64,000 nt of DNA from Clostridiaceae bacterium AM27-36LB (GTDB lineage: Bacteria; Bacillota; Clostridia; Lachnospirales; Lachnospiraceae). The first letter of the stretch is position 1; every line of letters starts with the position of its first letter. Of this stretch, positions 51,145 through 60,115 are shown piece by piece. Below the pieces are notes generated by a model. It did not search any database and was not told where the DNA came from. It worked only from the letters and a program-made list of their open reading frames with translations. Both the position numbers and the translations under genes were made by a program. Location: NCBI GenBank assembly GCA_003480725.1, contig QUJQ01000006.1:62001-126000 (forward strand), written 5' to 3'.

Positions 51145-51202
51145 CTGGAAACGTTTCCAGTTCTTATGAATCAATCATACGGCTTTTTTCAGATAAACAC
51201 AA
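51145..51202 (-). promoter_or_regulatory. Maltodextrin operon promoter and LacI-type operator
   Basis: TTGTGT (51197-51202), 17 bases, TATGAT (51174-51179) on the minus strand. The perfect 16-bp palindrome CTGGAAACGTTTCCAG (51145-51160) lies just downstream of the start region, with the central CG and arm shape of LacI/CcpA operators. It would block transcription when the LacI regulator is bound; CcpA is an alternative. Confidence 0.82.
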
Positions 51203-51277
51203 GTGATTTTTGTCGTCCATAATCATTTTCGTCATATTTCTCATTTTTGCCATCACTTTTTTGTGAAATATCACAAC

Positions 51278-51325
51278 AAGAAGACGCGATCCTCTGAACA
51301 TCTGCCAGAAAATCGCGTCTTCTTT
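51278..51325. terminator. Terminator-like hairpin after the citrate synthase gene
   Basis: AAGAAGACGCGAT and ATCGCGTCTTCTT pair around 21 bases. The U-run is good rightward and weaker (TTGTTG) leftward, in the citrate synthase direction. Confidence 0.75.
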
Positions 51326-51342
51326 TTATACATTTGTAACTA

Positions 51343-52722
51343 TTATTCGTGGCGTTCATCCAGTGCACAGTACGGTCTGTGGTATCCCACATATTTGTAC
51401 GCAGGACGGATGATCTTACCATTGTTGACAACTTCCTCCAGTCGATGGGCACTCCATCCGGAAATACGGGAGATTGCAAAAATCGGTGTATAAAGCTCCT
51501 CCGGGATCCCCAGCATGGAATATACAAATCCACTGTAGAAATCCACATTGGCACAGATTGGTTTGAACAGATGACGTTTTCTGGCGATTGCTTCGCCTGC
51601 CAGACGCTCTACTCTCTCATACAGCTCATATTCTTTCTGCAATCCTTTTTCCTCAGAAAGCCGCTTAGCATAGGATTTCAGAATCACTTCACGAGGGTCG
51701 GACAGTGTATAGACTGCATGGCCCATACCATAGATGAGTCCGGATTTGTCAAATACTTTTTTATCCAGCATACCTTCCAGATATTGGGTCAGTGTTTTTT
51801 CATCCTCATAATCCGGACAGCATCTCTTAATATCAGCAAACATCTGCTGTACCTTCAGGTTGGCACCACCATGCCGGGGACCTTTCAGCGATGCAATGGA
51901 AGCTGCCGTAGCAGAATAGGTATCTGTTCCAGAAGAAGTGACTACATGATTGGTAAATGTAGAGTTGTTACCACCACCATGCTCCGCATGCAGCACCAGT
52001 GCCACATCCAGTACCTTCGCTTCCAGCTCGGTAAACTCTCCATCCGGGCGAATCATCTGCAATATATTTTCTGCAATGGACATCTCTTTATTCGGCAGAC
52101 GGATCACCAGCGTGTCGTCAGCATGAAAATGTCTCCATGCACAGTAAGAATGCACTGCGATCTGCGGCATCTTTGCGATCAGCTGCAGGGACTGGCGCAG
52201 TACATTGGGAACTGTTACCTCATCCGGGTTGGCATCATAACAATATAAGGTCAGAATACATCTCTGTAATGCATTCATCTGATTCTGACTGGTAGCCTTC
52301 ATTACTACGTCGCGCAGGAACTGTCCGGACAACTCCTGAAGACTCTTTACAATACGTACAAAGCTTCTAAGCTGCTTCGGTGTGGGCAGACTGCCAAACA
52401 ACAACAGATATGTGGTCTCTTCAAAACCATATCTGCGATCTTCAAATCCCTGGATCAGATCTTGTACATTGTATCCCTGGAAATACAATTCCCCCTCTGC
52501 AGGCATCTTCTTTCCATTCACACTTTTATACGAAAGGACATCAGATATCTCCGTCAGACCGGTCAGTACACCTTTACCATTGGCATCACGCAGACCACGT
52601 TTGACGTCATATTCTGTATAAAGTTCCTGATTGATCTCGCCAGATACTCTACATTCATTTACAAGCCGGTCGAACTGCTCATCCAGTTCTCTGCTCAATT
52701 CCATCATGGTAATATTGCTCAT
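51343..52722 (-). CDS. gltA: Citrate synthase
   Basis: A 459-residue type I-like enzyme condensing oxaloacetate and acetyl-CoA. Catalytic segments are HAEHGGGNNSTF (His), LIYGMGHAVYT (His about 337), and CANVDFYSGFVY (Asp about 401), with GPRHGGANL between. The N-terminal extension of about 60 residues is usual in gut Clostridia. The start MSNITMMEL is used, behind GGGGTG; five codons more are possible. A 2-methylcitrate activity cannot be excluded. Confidence 0.94.
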   Translation of the reverse strand: MSNITMMELSRELDEQFDRLVNECRVSGEINQELYTEYDVKRGLRDANGKGVLTGLTEISDVLSYKSVNGKKMPAEGELYFQGYNVQDLIQGFEDRRYGFEETTYLLLFGSLPTPKQLRSFVRIVKSLQELSGQFLRDVVMKATSQNQMNALQRCILTLYCYDANPDEVTVPNVLRQSLQLIAKMPQIAVHSYCAWRHFHADDTLVIRLPNKEMSIAENILQMIRPDGEFTELEAKVLDVALVLHAEHGGGNNSTFTNHVVTSSGTDTYSATAASIASLKGPRHGGANLKVQQMFADIKRCCPDYEDEKTLTQYLEGMLDKKVFDKSGLIYGMGHAVYTLSDPREVILKSYAKRLSEEKGLQKEYELYERVERLAGEAIARKRHLFKPICANVDFYSGFVYSMLGIPEELYTPIFAISRISGWSAHRLEEVVNNGKIIRPAYKYVGYHRPYCALDERHE

Positions 52723-52777
52723 ACAAACGCACCCCATCTGTCAGTTATTTTGTATACACGTATTCACGTTGCTTTCC

Positions 52778-52806
52778 ATTATACAAAACAAGAAGAGAAA
52801 TTTCAA
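52778..52806 (-). promoter_or_regulatory. Citrate synthase promoter
   Basis: TTGAAA (52801-52806), 17 bases, TATAAT (52778-52783) on the minus strand. Confidence 0.85.
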
Positions 52807-52821
52807 GTGCTGATTGCAGGA

Positions 52822-52857
52822 AAAAGACCGATGCAGAACGTCTTGCATCGGTCTTTT
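52822..52857. terminator. Perfect hairpin between two divergent promoters
   Basis: AAAAGACCGATGCA and TGCATCGGTCTTTT form a 14-bp stem with an 8-base loop. Both neighbouring genes are transcribed away from it, so it is not an end-of-gene terminator. It may insulate the promoters or end a short unseen RNA. Confidence 0.75.
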
Positions 52858-52902
52858 GAAAATCATTTCTACTCTATTCCAAGTTTTACATCTTAAAAAG
52901 TG

Positions 52903-52931
52903 GCATATCCATTTTGCCTTATACATACATT
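52903..52931 (+). promoter_or_regulatory. Sigma-E-type sporulation promoter of the PdaB-like gene
   Basis: GCATATC (52903-52909), 14 bases, CATACATT (52924-52931) closely fits the sigma-E consensus. The gene starts 35 bases later. Sigma-K cannot be excluded, since its -10 box is similar. Confidence 0.7.
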
Positions 52932-52965
52932 ATTTTAGAAATATCTGAATAATTCCGGAGGTCTT

Positions 52966-53760
52966 ATGAAACGCATTGCTTCCTTTCTATCCTCTCTTTC
53001 CATTCAGCGCATAACCGCCCCCTGCCTTTGCCTGATGCTTGTACTCATCTGTCTTTTTTCCTTTCAGAAACAGTTAACTCCCACATCTGGAATTGTGAGT
53101 TCCAGAAAGCTGCCGATCTATTGTGTCAATACCGAAAGTCCTAAAGTTGCGATCAGCTTCGATGCTGCCTGGGGCAACGAACAAACCGAGACCTTGCTGT
53201 CCATTCTGGAAAAGTATCATGTGAAAACCACGTTCTTCATGACTGGGGGGTGGGTGGAATCTTACCCGGATGATGTAAAAGCTATTGCTGCTGCCGGACA
53301 TGATCTTGGCAATCACAGTGAGAATCACAAACAGATGTCCACACTGTCAGCCGATGAATGTAAACAGGAGATTCAGAAGGTTCATGATAAAGTAAAGGAA
53401 CTGACCGGACAGGATATGATTCTCTTCCGTCCACCCTATGGAGATTACAATGATACACTGATTGATGCGGCCAACAGTCTTGGATATCATGTGATACAGT
53501 GGAATATTGACAGCTTAGACTGGAAGGACTACGGGGCTGACAATATCGTCTCCCGTGTGGTAGATAATGATCATCTTGGAAATGGCTCGATCATTCTTAT
53601 GCACAATGGTGCCAAATACACTCCAGATGCCCTGGAACGTGTGATCACCGGGCTTCAGGAGAAAGGGTATGAAATCGTACCGATCTCACAGTTGATCTAT
53701 AAAGAAAATTATGAAATGGATCATGAAGGAAGACAGTTTATAAAAGGAAATGCGAAATAA
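52966..53760 (+). CDS. pdaB: PdaB-like polysaccharide deacetylase
   Basis: A 264-residue NodB-fold protein with an N-terminal membrane helix (APCLCLMLVLICLFSF). Domain motifs: ISFDAAWG (motif 1, with an Asp-Ala-Ala-Trp form as in PdaB rather than TFDDG), GHDLGNHSENH (His pair), RPPYGDYN, and LMHNGAKYTP. PdaB supports spore maintenance in B. subtilis, and the sigma-E-type promoter agrees. Ribosome site CCGGAGG. Confidence 0.9.
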   Translation: MKRIASFLSSLSIQRITAPCLCLMLVLICLFSFQKQLTPTSGIVSSRKLPIYCVNTESPKVAISFDAAWGNEQTETLLSILEKYHVKTTFFMTGGWVESYPDDVKAIAAAGHDLGNHSENHKQMSTLSADECKQEIQKVHDKVKELTGQDMILFRPPYGDYNDTLIDAANSLGYHVIQWNIDSLDWKDYGADNIVSRVVDNDHLGNGSIILMHNGAKYTPDALERVITGLQEKGYEIVPISQLIYKENYEMDHEGRQFIKGNAK

Positions 53761-53763
53761 GCT

Positions 53764-53800
53764 GCTGCCCGTATGACTTTAAAAATTTCATACGGGCAGC
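53764..53800. terminator. Bidirectional terminator
   Basis: GCTGCCCGTATGA and TCATACGGGCAGC form a 13-bp stem around an A/T loop, between the convergent PdaB-like and DMT genes. Confidence 0.82.
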
Positions 53801-53805
53801 GGCTT

Positions 53806-54729
53806 CTACATTTTCTTCTTCTCCGGCAGCTGTGCCAGAATGATGGCACAGAAGATCAGCACACAGCCAAACAGTTCCTTAAGACTCAGTCCCTGTCCCA
53901 GCAGTACCCAGCCAGCCAGTACCGAGAACACGGACTCCAGACTGAGAAGCAGGGAGGCTACCGTCGGATCTGCATTTTTCTGCGCTATGATCTGCAGGGT
54001 ATACGCCACTCCACAGGACATTACACCCGCATAAAGCACCGGCTGCCATGCCTGCAGGATCTCCGTAAACACCGGCTGCTCCCACAGCAGAGTTGGAACC
54101 GCACTGATGATCGCAGCTGTCAGAAACTGGATCGCGGACATTTTCACGCCATCCACTTTCGGTGAAAAATGATCGATCACCAGAATATGGATTGAAAATG
54201 CAATTGCACACAGCAGAACCAGAAAATCTCCCAGTCCCAGGCGAAGGCTCTCCGTCATACACAGAAAATAGAATCCGACCACAGCGATAGCTACGCAGCC
54301 AATGATCAGCGGGCGTACTTTCTTACCGATAAATATCCCCAGCAGCGGCACGATCACAATATACATAGCTGTGATGAATCCGGCTTTTCCAACCGTCGTA
54401 AATAAGATGCCCCATTGCTGCAGAGTACTGGCAACAGCCAGTGCGATTCCACAGCAGATTCCACCAATGATCACAGTCTTCCGATCTGCAGGATCGTTTT
54501 TGGCAGCACCGTCCGTATCAGGATTGATTCCGGAAACACCCTCCGCATTCTGCTCTTTTGCCCACTGACGATCCATAAACCAGATCACCGGCAGCAACAC
54601 GATCGCTCCGATCAGGAATCTTGCCATATTAAAGGTAAAAGGTCCCACATAATCCATGCCCACGCTCTGCGCTACAAATGCGCAGCCCCAGATCAGGGCT
54701 GTGAGCACCAGCAGAACATTATTTTTCAT
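53806..54729 (-). CDS. DMT/EamA family transporter
   Basis: About 307 residues, ten membrane helices in two EamA repeats (VLTALIWGCAFVAQSVGMDY at the N-terminus; second repeat ILQAWQPVLYAGVMSCGVAY). Charged loop with Asp/Asn-rich insert at about 75-95. Probably exports a small metabolite or amino acid. Start taken at MKNNVLL; 27 further codons upstream are open but contain the upstream hairpin. Confidence 0.9.
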   Translation of the reverse strand: MKNNVLLVLTALIWGCAFVAQSVGMDYVGPFTFNMARFLIGAIVLLPVIWFMDRQWAKEQNAEGVSGINPDTDGAAKNDPADRKTVIIGGICCGIALAVASTLQQWGILFTTVGKAGFITAMYIVIVPLLGIFIGKKVRPLIIGCVAIAVVGFYFLCMTESLRLGLGDFLVLLCAIAFSIHILVIDHFSPKVDGVKMSAIQFLTAAIISAVPTLLWEQPVFTEILQAWQPVLYAGVMSCGVAYTLQIIAQKNADPTVASLLLSLESVFSVLAGWVLLGQGLSLKELFGCVLIFCAIILAQLPEKKKM

Positions 54730-54781
54730 TCGATCCACTTCTTTTGTCTCCTCATATAAGTTTTCTGAAAACCACAAAGTA

Positions 54782-54807
54782 CCTGCCAGGTGTTGACACC
54801 CGGCAGG
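54782..54807 (-). terminator. Hairpin after the ABC exporter operon
   Basis: CCTGCCGGGTG and CACCTGGCAGG pair around TCAA (one wobble). Located 17 bases after the exporter stop; the U-run is poor, so termination may be incomplete. Confidence 0.65.
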
Positions 54808-54823
54808 CAATCATCTAATTTCC

Positions 54824-56749
54824 TTATGACAGTTCAAAAGCTCCTGTATATAACTGGTAGTAGCGTCCTTTCTCTGCCAGCAGAGATTCATGGTCTCCAC
54901 GCTCAATGATCCGTCCCTGATCCAGAACCATGATCACATCCGAGTTCTTGATCGTAGACAGACGATGGGCAATGACAAATACTGTACGTCCCTTCATCAG
55001 CTTATCCATACCATTCTGTACAATGGTCTCTGTACGGGTATCAATACTGGAGGTTGCCTCATCCAGCACCAGTACCGGCGGATCGGCGATGGCTGCTCTG
55101 GCGATGGCCAGCAGCTGACGCTCGCCCTGAGAGAGTTCCGAGCCGTCTCCATCCAGCATTGTATCATATCCTTGCGGAAGTTTGGTAATAAAATAATGTG
55201 CATTTGCAAGTTTTGCAGCTGCAACAACTTCCTCGTCTGTTGCATCCAGCTTTCCATAACGGATATTGTCTGCCACTGTTCCGGTGAACAGATGGGTATC
55301 CTGCAGTACCATTCCAAGGGATCTTCTTAAATCCGGCTTCTTGATCTTGTTAATATTGATGCCATCATAACGGATCTTTCCGTCCTGAATATCATAAAAA
55401 CGGTTCAGCAGATTGGTAATGGTGGTCTTGCCGGCTCCGGTCGCTCCTACAAAGGCGATCTTCTGACCTGGCTTTGCATACATCTTAATGTCATGAAGCA
55501 CGATCTTGTCATCGTTGTATCCAAAATCCACACCATTAAACACCACGTCACCCTGCAGTTTTTCATAAGTGACAGTGCCGTCTGCCTGATGAGGATGTTT
55601 CCATGCCCAGACACCAGTACGTACCGGTGACTCGGTAAGAGTTCCATCCGGCTGCTCCACTGCATTTACCAGCGTCACATAACCATTATCCACCTCTTCC
55701 GGCTCATCAAGCAGATCAAACACACGCTCGGCACCGGCCAATGCCATAATGATAGAGTTGAACTGCTGAGACACCTGTGTGATCGGCATATTGAAGCTTC
55801 TGGTCAACTGCAGGAAGGATGCCAGACCACCAAGGGTCAGACCGCCGATTCCGGTAATAGCAAGGACAGATCCCACACCAAGAGTCAGCACATAGTTGAT
55901 ATTTCCAAGGTTCGCCATGACAGGCATCAGAATATTTGCATAGGTATTTGCATTTTTTGCACTGTTGAACAGTCCGTCATTAAGAATATAAAAATTCTTC
56001 TTGGACTCCTCTTCATGACAGAATACCTTTACAACCTTCTGGCCTTCCATCATTTCCTCAATATAACCGTTCAGTTTACCAAGATCTTTCTGTTGTTCAA
56101 TAAAATATTTTCCACTCTGCGCTCCGATTTTACGAACTGTTTTCAACATAACAAAGATCATTACAATGATCAGCAGAGTCAGCTGCGGGCTCAGTACGAT
56201 CATGGAAATAAAAGTGCCGATGATCGTGATGGAGCAGCTGAATAACTGCGGAATACTCTGACTGATCATCTGGCGCAGGGTATCCGTATCATTAGTATAG
56301 CAGCTCATGATATCACCATGTGCATGGGTATCAAAATATTTGATCGGCAGTTTCTCCATATGCGTGAACATCTCATCACGGATCTGCTTCAAGGTTCCCT
56401 GGGTCACATTGATCATCAATCTTGCATACAGATATGTGGCTGCAGTTCCTGCATAATAGATAACCGCCATCACAAGCAATGCCCGCAGAAGCGGTGCAAA
56501 GGTCGGATCTGCCGAGGTCAGGAACGGTGTAATATAATCATCAATCAGATTTTTAATAAACAGGTTTCCAGCTACTCCGGCAAGAGAGCTGATCACGATA
56601 GCGATCAGTACGATCACAAATTCCATTTTATAATATTTCCAGATATAACCGAGCAGGCGCTTCAGAGTCTTGCCCGGGTTACGGCTTCCGCGGCGCTTCA
56701 TGCCCGGATTTCCACCTGGTTTCTGTCCCGGTCCCATCATTTTACTCAT
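54824..56749 (-). CDS. ABC exporter half-transporter 2 (ABC transmembrane + ATPase)
   Basis: About 641 residues. An N-terminal Gly/Pro/Arg-rich start (MMGPGQKPGGNPGMKRRG), six membrane helices (about 40-330), then an ATPase with Walker A GATGAGKTT, signature LSQGERQLL and Walker B VLVLDEAT. It pairs with the gene upstream (8 bp overlap) as a heterodimeric multidrug-type exporter. Start after GGGAGAAA. Confidence 0.94.
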   Translation of the reverse strand: MSKMMGPGQKPGGNPGMKRRGSRNPGKTLKRLLGYIWKYYKMEFVIVLIAIVISSLAGVAGNLFIKNLIDDYITPFLTSADPTFAPLLRALLVMAVIYYAGTAATYLYARLMINVTQGTLKQIRDEMFTHMEKLPIKYFDTHAHGDIMSCYTNDTDTLRQMISQSIPQLFSCSITIIGTFISMIVLSPQLTLLIIVMIFVMLKTVRKIGAQSGKYFIEQQKDLGKLNGYIEEMMEGQKVVKVFCHEEESKKNFYILNDGLFNSAKNANTYANILMPVMANLGNINYVLTLGVGSVLAITGIGGLTLGGLASFLQLTRSFNMPITQVSQQFNSIIMALAGAERVFDLLDEPEEVDNGYVTLVNAVEQPDGTLTESPVRTGVWAWKHPHQADGTVTYEKLQGDVVFNGVDFGYNDDKIVLHDIKMYAKPGQKIAFVGATGAGKTTITNLLNRFYDIQDGKIRYDGININKIKKPDLRRSLGMVLQDTHLFTGTVADNIRYGKLDATDEEVVAAAKLANAHYFITKLPQGYDTMLDGDGSELSQGERQLLAIARAAIADPPVLVLDEATSSIDTRTETIVQNGMDKLMKGRTVFVIAHRLSTIKNSDVIMVLDQGRIIERGDHESLLAEKGRYYQLYTGAFELS

Positions 56750-58496
56750 TTTCTCCCGCTCCTTTCTGCTGTAATCTGTAAATATCGCGGTAGATCTCAT
56801 TGGTTCTTAGAAGCTCGTCATGCGTTCCCATTCCTGAGATCCGTCCCTGATCCAGCACAAGGATACGGTCTGCATCCTGTACAGAAGAAATACGCTGGGC
56901 AATGATCAGCTTGGTCGTATCCGGGATCTCCTCACGAAATGCCTTCCTGATCAATGCATCCGTCTTGGTATCCACTGCACTGGTGGAATCGTCAAGGATC
57001 AGGATCTTCGGCTTCTTCAACAGAGCTCTTGCAATACAAAGACGCTGCTTCTGTCCACCGGACACATTGGTTCCACCCTGCTCAATATAAGTCTCATAGC
57101 CCTGGGGCATTTTCTCGATAAATTCGCTGGCCTGCGCAAGCTCACAGGCATGACGGCACTCTTCCTCCGTCGCGTCTTTATTGCCCCAGCGGAGATTTTC
57201 AAGGATCGTGCCGGAGAACAGTACATTTTTCTGAAGCACCATGGACACCTCATTACGAAGAGTCTCGATATCATAATCACGCACATCCACACCGCCGACC
57301 TTGACCGCACCGTTCAGTACATCATACAGACGCGGGATCAACTGTACAAAGGTAGACTTGGAACTTCCGGTTCCACCGATGATTCCAATGGTCTCACCTG
57401 AGTGAATGGAAAGATTAATATCACAAAGTACGCATTTTTCCTGCTGCGCTTCTTTATCCTGCTCGTCTCCGTAAGCAAAATCCACATGATCAAACTCAAT
57501 GGAACCGTCTTTTACTGCGTAGATCGGCTGCTCCGGATTGGTCAGGCTGCTCTTCTCATCCAGTACTTCCACAATACGCTTTGCAGAAGAGCTTGCCATG
57601 GTCACCATAACAAATACCATGGAAATCATCATCAGACTCATGAGAATCTGTATGGTGTAAGTAAACAGACTCATCAGATCTCCGGTGGTCATAGAGCCAT
57701 TTCCAACGATCATCTTTGCGCCGATCCAGGAGATCAGAAGAATACAGGTGTACACTGTAAACTGCATCACCGGCTGGTTCATGATGACCAGACGCTCTGC
57801 ATGGACACTCATCTTTTTCAGATTGTCTGTAGCATCACAGAATTTCTTATTTTCATGGTCTTCCCGCACATACGCTTTCACCACGCGGATACCGGTCAGA
57901 TTCTCCTGAACGCTGGCATTCAGCTTATCATAGCCTTTGAACATCTTATCAAAGATCGGAAATGCGTGGCTTACGATAAATGCCATCACGCCACCTAAGA
58001 ATACCAGTGCGATCAGGAAGATCAGGGAAATCTTCGGACTGATAGATACACACATTACCAGTGCTGAGATCATCATGATCGGGGCACGGACAAACATACG
58101 GATCAGCATCTGGTATGCATTCTGTACGTTGGTCACATCGGTGGTCATACGGGTTACAAGGCCAGCTGTAGAAAAATGGTCAATGTTCTGGAACGAAAAA
58201 TCCTGAATATTGTCATACATGGCCTTTCTTAAATTTTTACCAAATCCCATGGATGCTCTCGCTGCAAATACGCCGGACAGAGTTCCTGCCGCCAGAGAGA
58301 GCATGGCAACTACCAGCATCAGCAGTCCCATCTTCACCACATAATTCATATTTCCTGCTTCCACACCATTGTCAATGACTTTCGCCATCAGCATGGGCAG
58401 CAGCACTTCCAGAATGACTTCAAAAGTCACACTGATCGGTGAAAGCAGCGTATCTCGCTTATATTCTCCGATATATGACATGAGTTTCTTAATCAT
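56742..58496 (-). CDS. ABC exporter half-transporter 1 (ABC transmembrane + ATPase)
   Basis: 584 residues: six membrane helices (about 15-310) and an ATPase domain with Walker A GGTGSSKST, where the usual Gly before Lys is Ser, signature VSGGQKQRL and Walker B ILILDDSTSAVD, in which the catalytic Glu is replaced by Asp. A degenerate site in one half is usual for heterodimeric exporters. Overlaps marR by 8 bp. Confidence 0.94.
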   Translation of the reverse strand: MIKKLMSYIGEYKRDTLLSPISVTFEVILEVLLPMLMAKVIDNGVEAGNMNYVVKMGLLMLVVAMLSLAAGTLSGVFAARASMGFGKNLRKAMYDNIQDFSFQNIDHFSTAGLVTRMTTDVTNVQNAYQMLIRMFVRAPIMMISALVMCVSISPKISLIFLIALVFLGGVMAFIVSHAFPIFDKMFKGYDKLNASVQENLTGIRVVKAYVREDHENKKFCDATDNLKKMSVHAERLVIMNQPVMQFTVYTCILLISWIGAKMIVGNGSMTTGDLMSLFTYTIQILMSLMMISMVFVMVTMASSSAKRIVEVLDEKSSLTNPEQPIYAVKDGSIEFDHVDFAYGDEQDKEAQQEKCVLCDINLSIHSGETIGIIGGTGSSKSTFVQLIPRLYDVLNGAVKVGGVDVRDYDIETLRNEVSMVLQKNVLFSGTILENLRWGNKDATEEECRHACELAQASEFIEKMPQGYETYIEQGGTNVSGGQKQRLCIARALLKKPKILILDDSTSAVDTKTDALIRKAFREEIPDTTKLIIAQRISSVQDADRILVLDQGRISGMGTHDELLRTNEIYRDIYRLQQKGAGENE

Positions 58497-58935
58497 ATTC
58501 TGCCTCCTTCAATCCAGTCTCCAATTTATTGATACAACGGATCCACCACGACTGTTCCTCCGGTGTGAGCCATCCGTTCATCTTCGATTCCATCTGCTCC
58601 AGACGATTAATGACCTCACTTTGTATCTTCATTCCTTCATCTGTCAGTACCAGTTCCTTTTGTCTGGCATCGGTACTTACGCTTCTGCGCTCCAGCAGTC
58701 CCCGCTTCTCCAGACACTGCACCACGCTGCACACGGATGACCGGCGGATCTTAAACTCTGCTTCCAGCTCCTTCTGAAATGCAGGTTCCTTCTTCCAGGC
58801 CTTCCACCACAGATAGCCCAGTACCCGGCTCTGCACAGAAGAGATCTCCAGATCTGCCATCTGCTGCTCTGTCGCTCTTCTTACCAGATGACTCAAGTCC
58901 ATGATTGCCTTAATCGGATGATTCTCCATCTCCAA
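58489..58935 (-). CDS. MarR family transcriptional regulator
   Basis: A 148-residue winged-helix regulator (IRRSSVCSVVQCLEKRGLLE recognition region and DARQKELVLTDEG wing). It heads the exporter operon and probably represses it through the inverted repeat at 59135-59170, released by a drug-like ligand. Ligand unknown. Confidence 0.92.
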   Translation of the reverse strand: MEMENHPIKAIMDLSHLVRRATEQQMADLEISSVQSRVLGYLWWKAWKKEPAFQKELEAEFKIRRSSVCSVVQCLEKRGLLERRSVSTDARQKELVLTDEGMKIQSEVINRLEQMESKMNGWLTPEEQSWWIRCINKLETGLKEAEYD

Positions 58936-58978
58936 AACCTGAACTCCTCCTTCTTTCTTGTAAGATTACAATGTTCCA

Positions 58979-59127
58979 CGAGATTCAGAGCAATTCGCAA
59001 AATCGCCTCTACGAGGCTTTCCTTTTGCTCATATATGGCGTCTCGCCATATAAATCTTCGCCAATATGTTCATTCATGCAAGCATGACTCACATATTGTC
59101 TGAAGATTCGCATTGCTCTGACTCTCG
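58979..59127. repeat. Multibranched structured element, copy 2 (in marR leader)
   Basis: Outer stem CGAGATTCAGAGCAAT (58979-58994) with ATTGCTCTGACTCTCG (59112-59127), one mismatch. Inside: the same 26 bases as in the 9.9-kb copy (58993-59018), including the hairpin CGCCTCTACGAGGC; hairpin TATATGGCG-TCT-CGCCATATA; and a long arm AATCTTC...GAAGATT with CATGC-AA-GCATG at its tip. It lies downstream of the MarR promoter, so it is transcribed as the operon's 5' leader. Confidence 0.8.
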
Positions 59128-59134
59128 AAAAAAA

Positions 59135-59178
59135 GTTAGAACTCTAACGATTATACGTTAGAGTTCTAACAAAGTCAA
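59135..59178 (-). promoter_or_regulatory. marR operon promoter with MarR operator over the -10 box
   Basis: TTGACT (59173-59178), 17 bases, TATAAT (59150-59155) on the minus strand. GTTAGAACTCTAACG (59135-59149) and its perfect complement (59156-59170) flank the -10 box exactly, and each arm is itself nearly palindromic (GTTAGA-AC-TCTAAC). Two repressor dimers could bind. Confidence 0.9.
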
Positions 59179-59211
59179 CAAACAAAATATGAAATTTCTG
59201 TGAAAACCTGC

Positions 59212-60084
59212 TTACTGCCGGTTCCTCTTCTCTTTCAAACGATCCAGCCGAAACTTCTTGATCAGATCCCGGATCTCTGCGGAGACGGTCTCTCCCCTGG
59301 CAGTCATAAAACGGGAACCCGGGTTGTGGGTCAGGAACCACTCGGCATTCTCTGCCATGCGGTTCTTCAACTGCTGCTGCAATTCCTCCAGCCGAACACT
59401 CTCCAGATCCAGGCTCTGCACCTTCTGTGCCAGTGCTTCTTTCTTCTCTGCGATATTTTCCGTCACAGTAGCTTTTGCAAATGTGGCTGTTGCTTCCAGC
59501 AGACGCTTCTTCTCAGCAGCCCGCTGTTCCAGCTCCTGCAGGATCTGCTCTGCCTGATCCAGCAGTTTTCTCAAATCCATGGCCTTGCGGAATGCGCCTG
59601 CAAAATCATATACCATGCAGACCGTGATCAGAAATGTCATAACTGACACAAATTCACTATTGAGCCAGAATACAAACCGCTCCACCTGCGGCTGCACCAC
59701 ATAGACCATCATCACGCTGAAGAATCCCCACACAATGGAGGAACTCAGACAAATATGACCTTTGTACTGAAAATGCTGGTTACTGTAATCCCAGTAGCGT
59801 ACCTTGAACAGGCGCACCATGGCCTCACCGGTCACAAGCTCCAGAAGTGTGGCGCCGATCAGACCTGCAAGATACACTGCCACCGGATGCTGGTCAAAGG
59901 GCATGGTGATCAGTAATACCAGAACAGCACCACTTCCATATAAAGGAAGCCAGGGCCCCTTTAAGAAGCCCCGGTTCACAAAACAATGCTGCTTGAGCGA
60001 CACATACGTGGACTCAAAACACCATCCAAATATACAATACAGATAGAAAAATGACAGCCACTGGCGAAATTCATAGTGAAACAT
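59212..60084 (-). CDS. CmpB-family putative ABC transporter permease
   Basis: A 290-residue protein: four or five membrane helices (1-165; FFYLYCIFGWCFESTYV, GAVLVLLITMPF) of the ABC_trans_CmpB type, then a long coiled coil (about 170-240, EQILQELEQRAAEKKRLLEA) and a basic tail. No ATPase is adjacent, so the ABC label is uncertain. Function unknown. Confidence 0.8.
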   Translation of the reverse strand: MFHYEFRQWLSFFYLYCIFGWCFESTYVSLKQHCFVNRGFLKGPWLPLYGSGAVLVLLITMPFDQHPVAVYLAGLIGATLLELVTGEAMVRLFKVRYWDYSNQHFQYKGHICLSSSIVWGFFSVMMVYVVQPQVERFVFWLNSEFVSVMTFLITVCMVYDFAGAFRKAMDLRKLLDQAEQILQELEQRAAEKKRLLEATATFAKATVTENIAEKKEALAQKVQSLDLESVRLEELQQQLKNRMAENAEWFLTHNPGSRFMTARGETVSAEIRDLIKKFRLDRLKEKRNRQ

Positions 60085-60115
60085 AGATGTCCTCCCGGTT
60101 GTCTGTATACGTATC

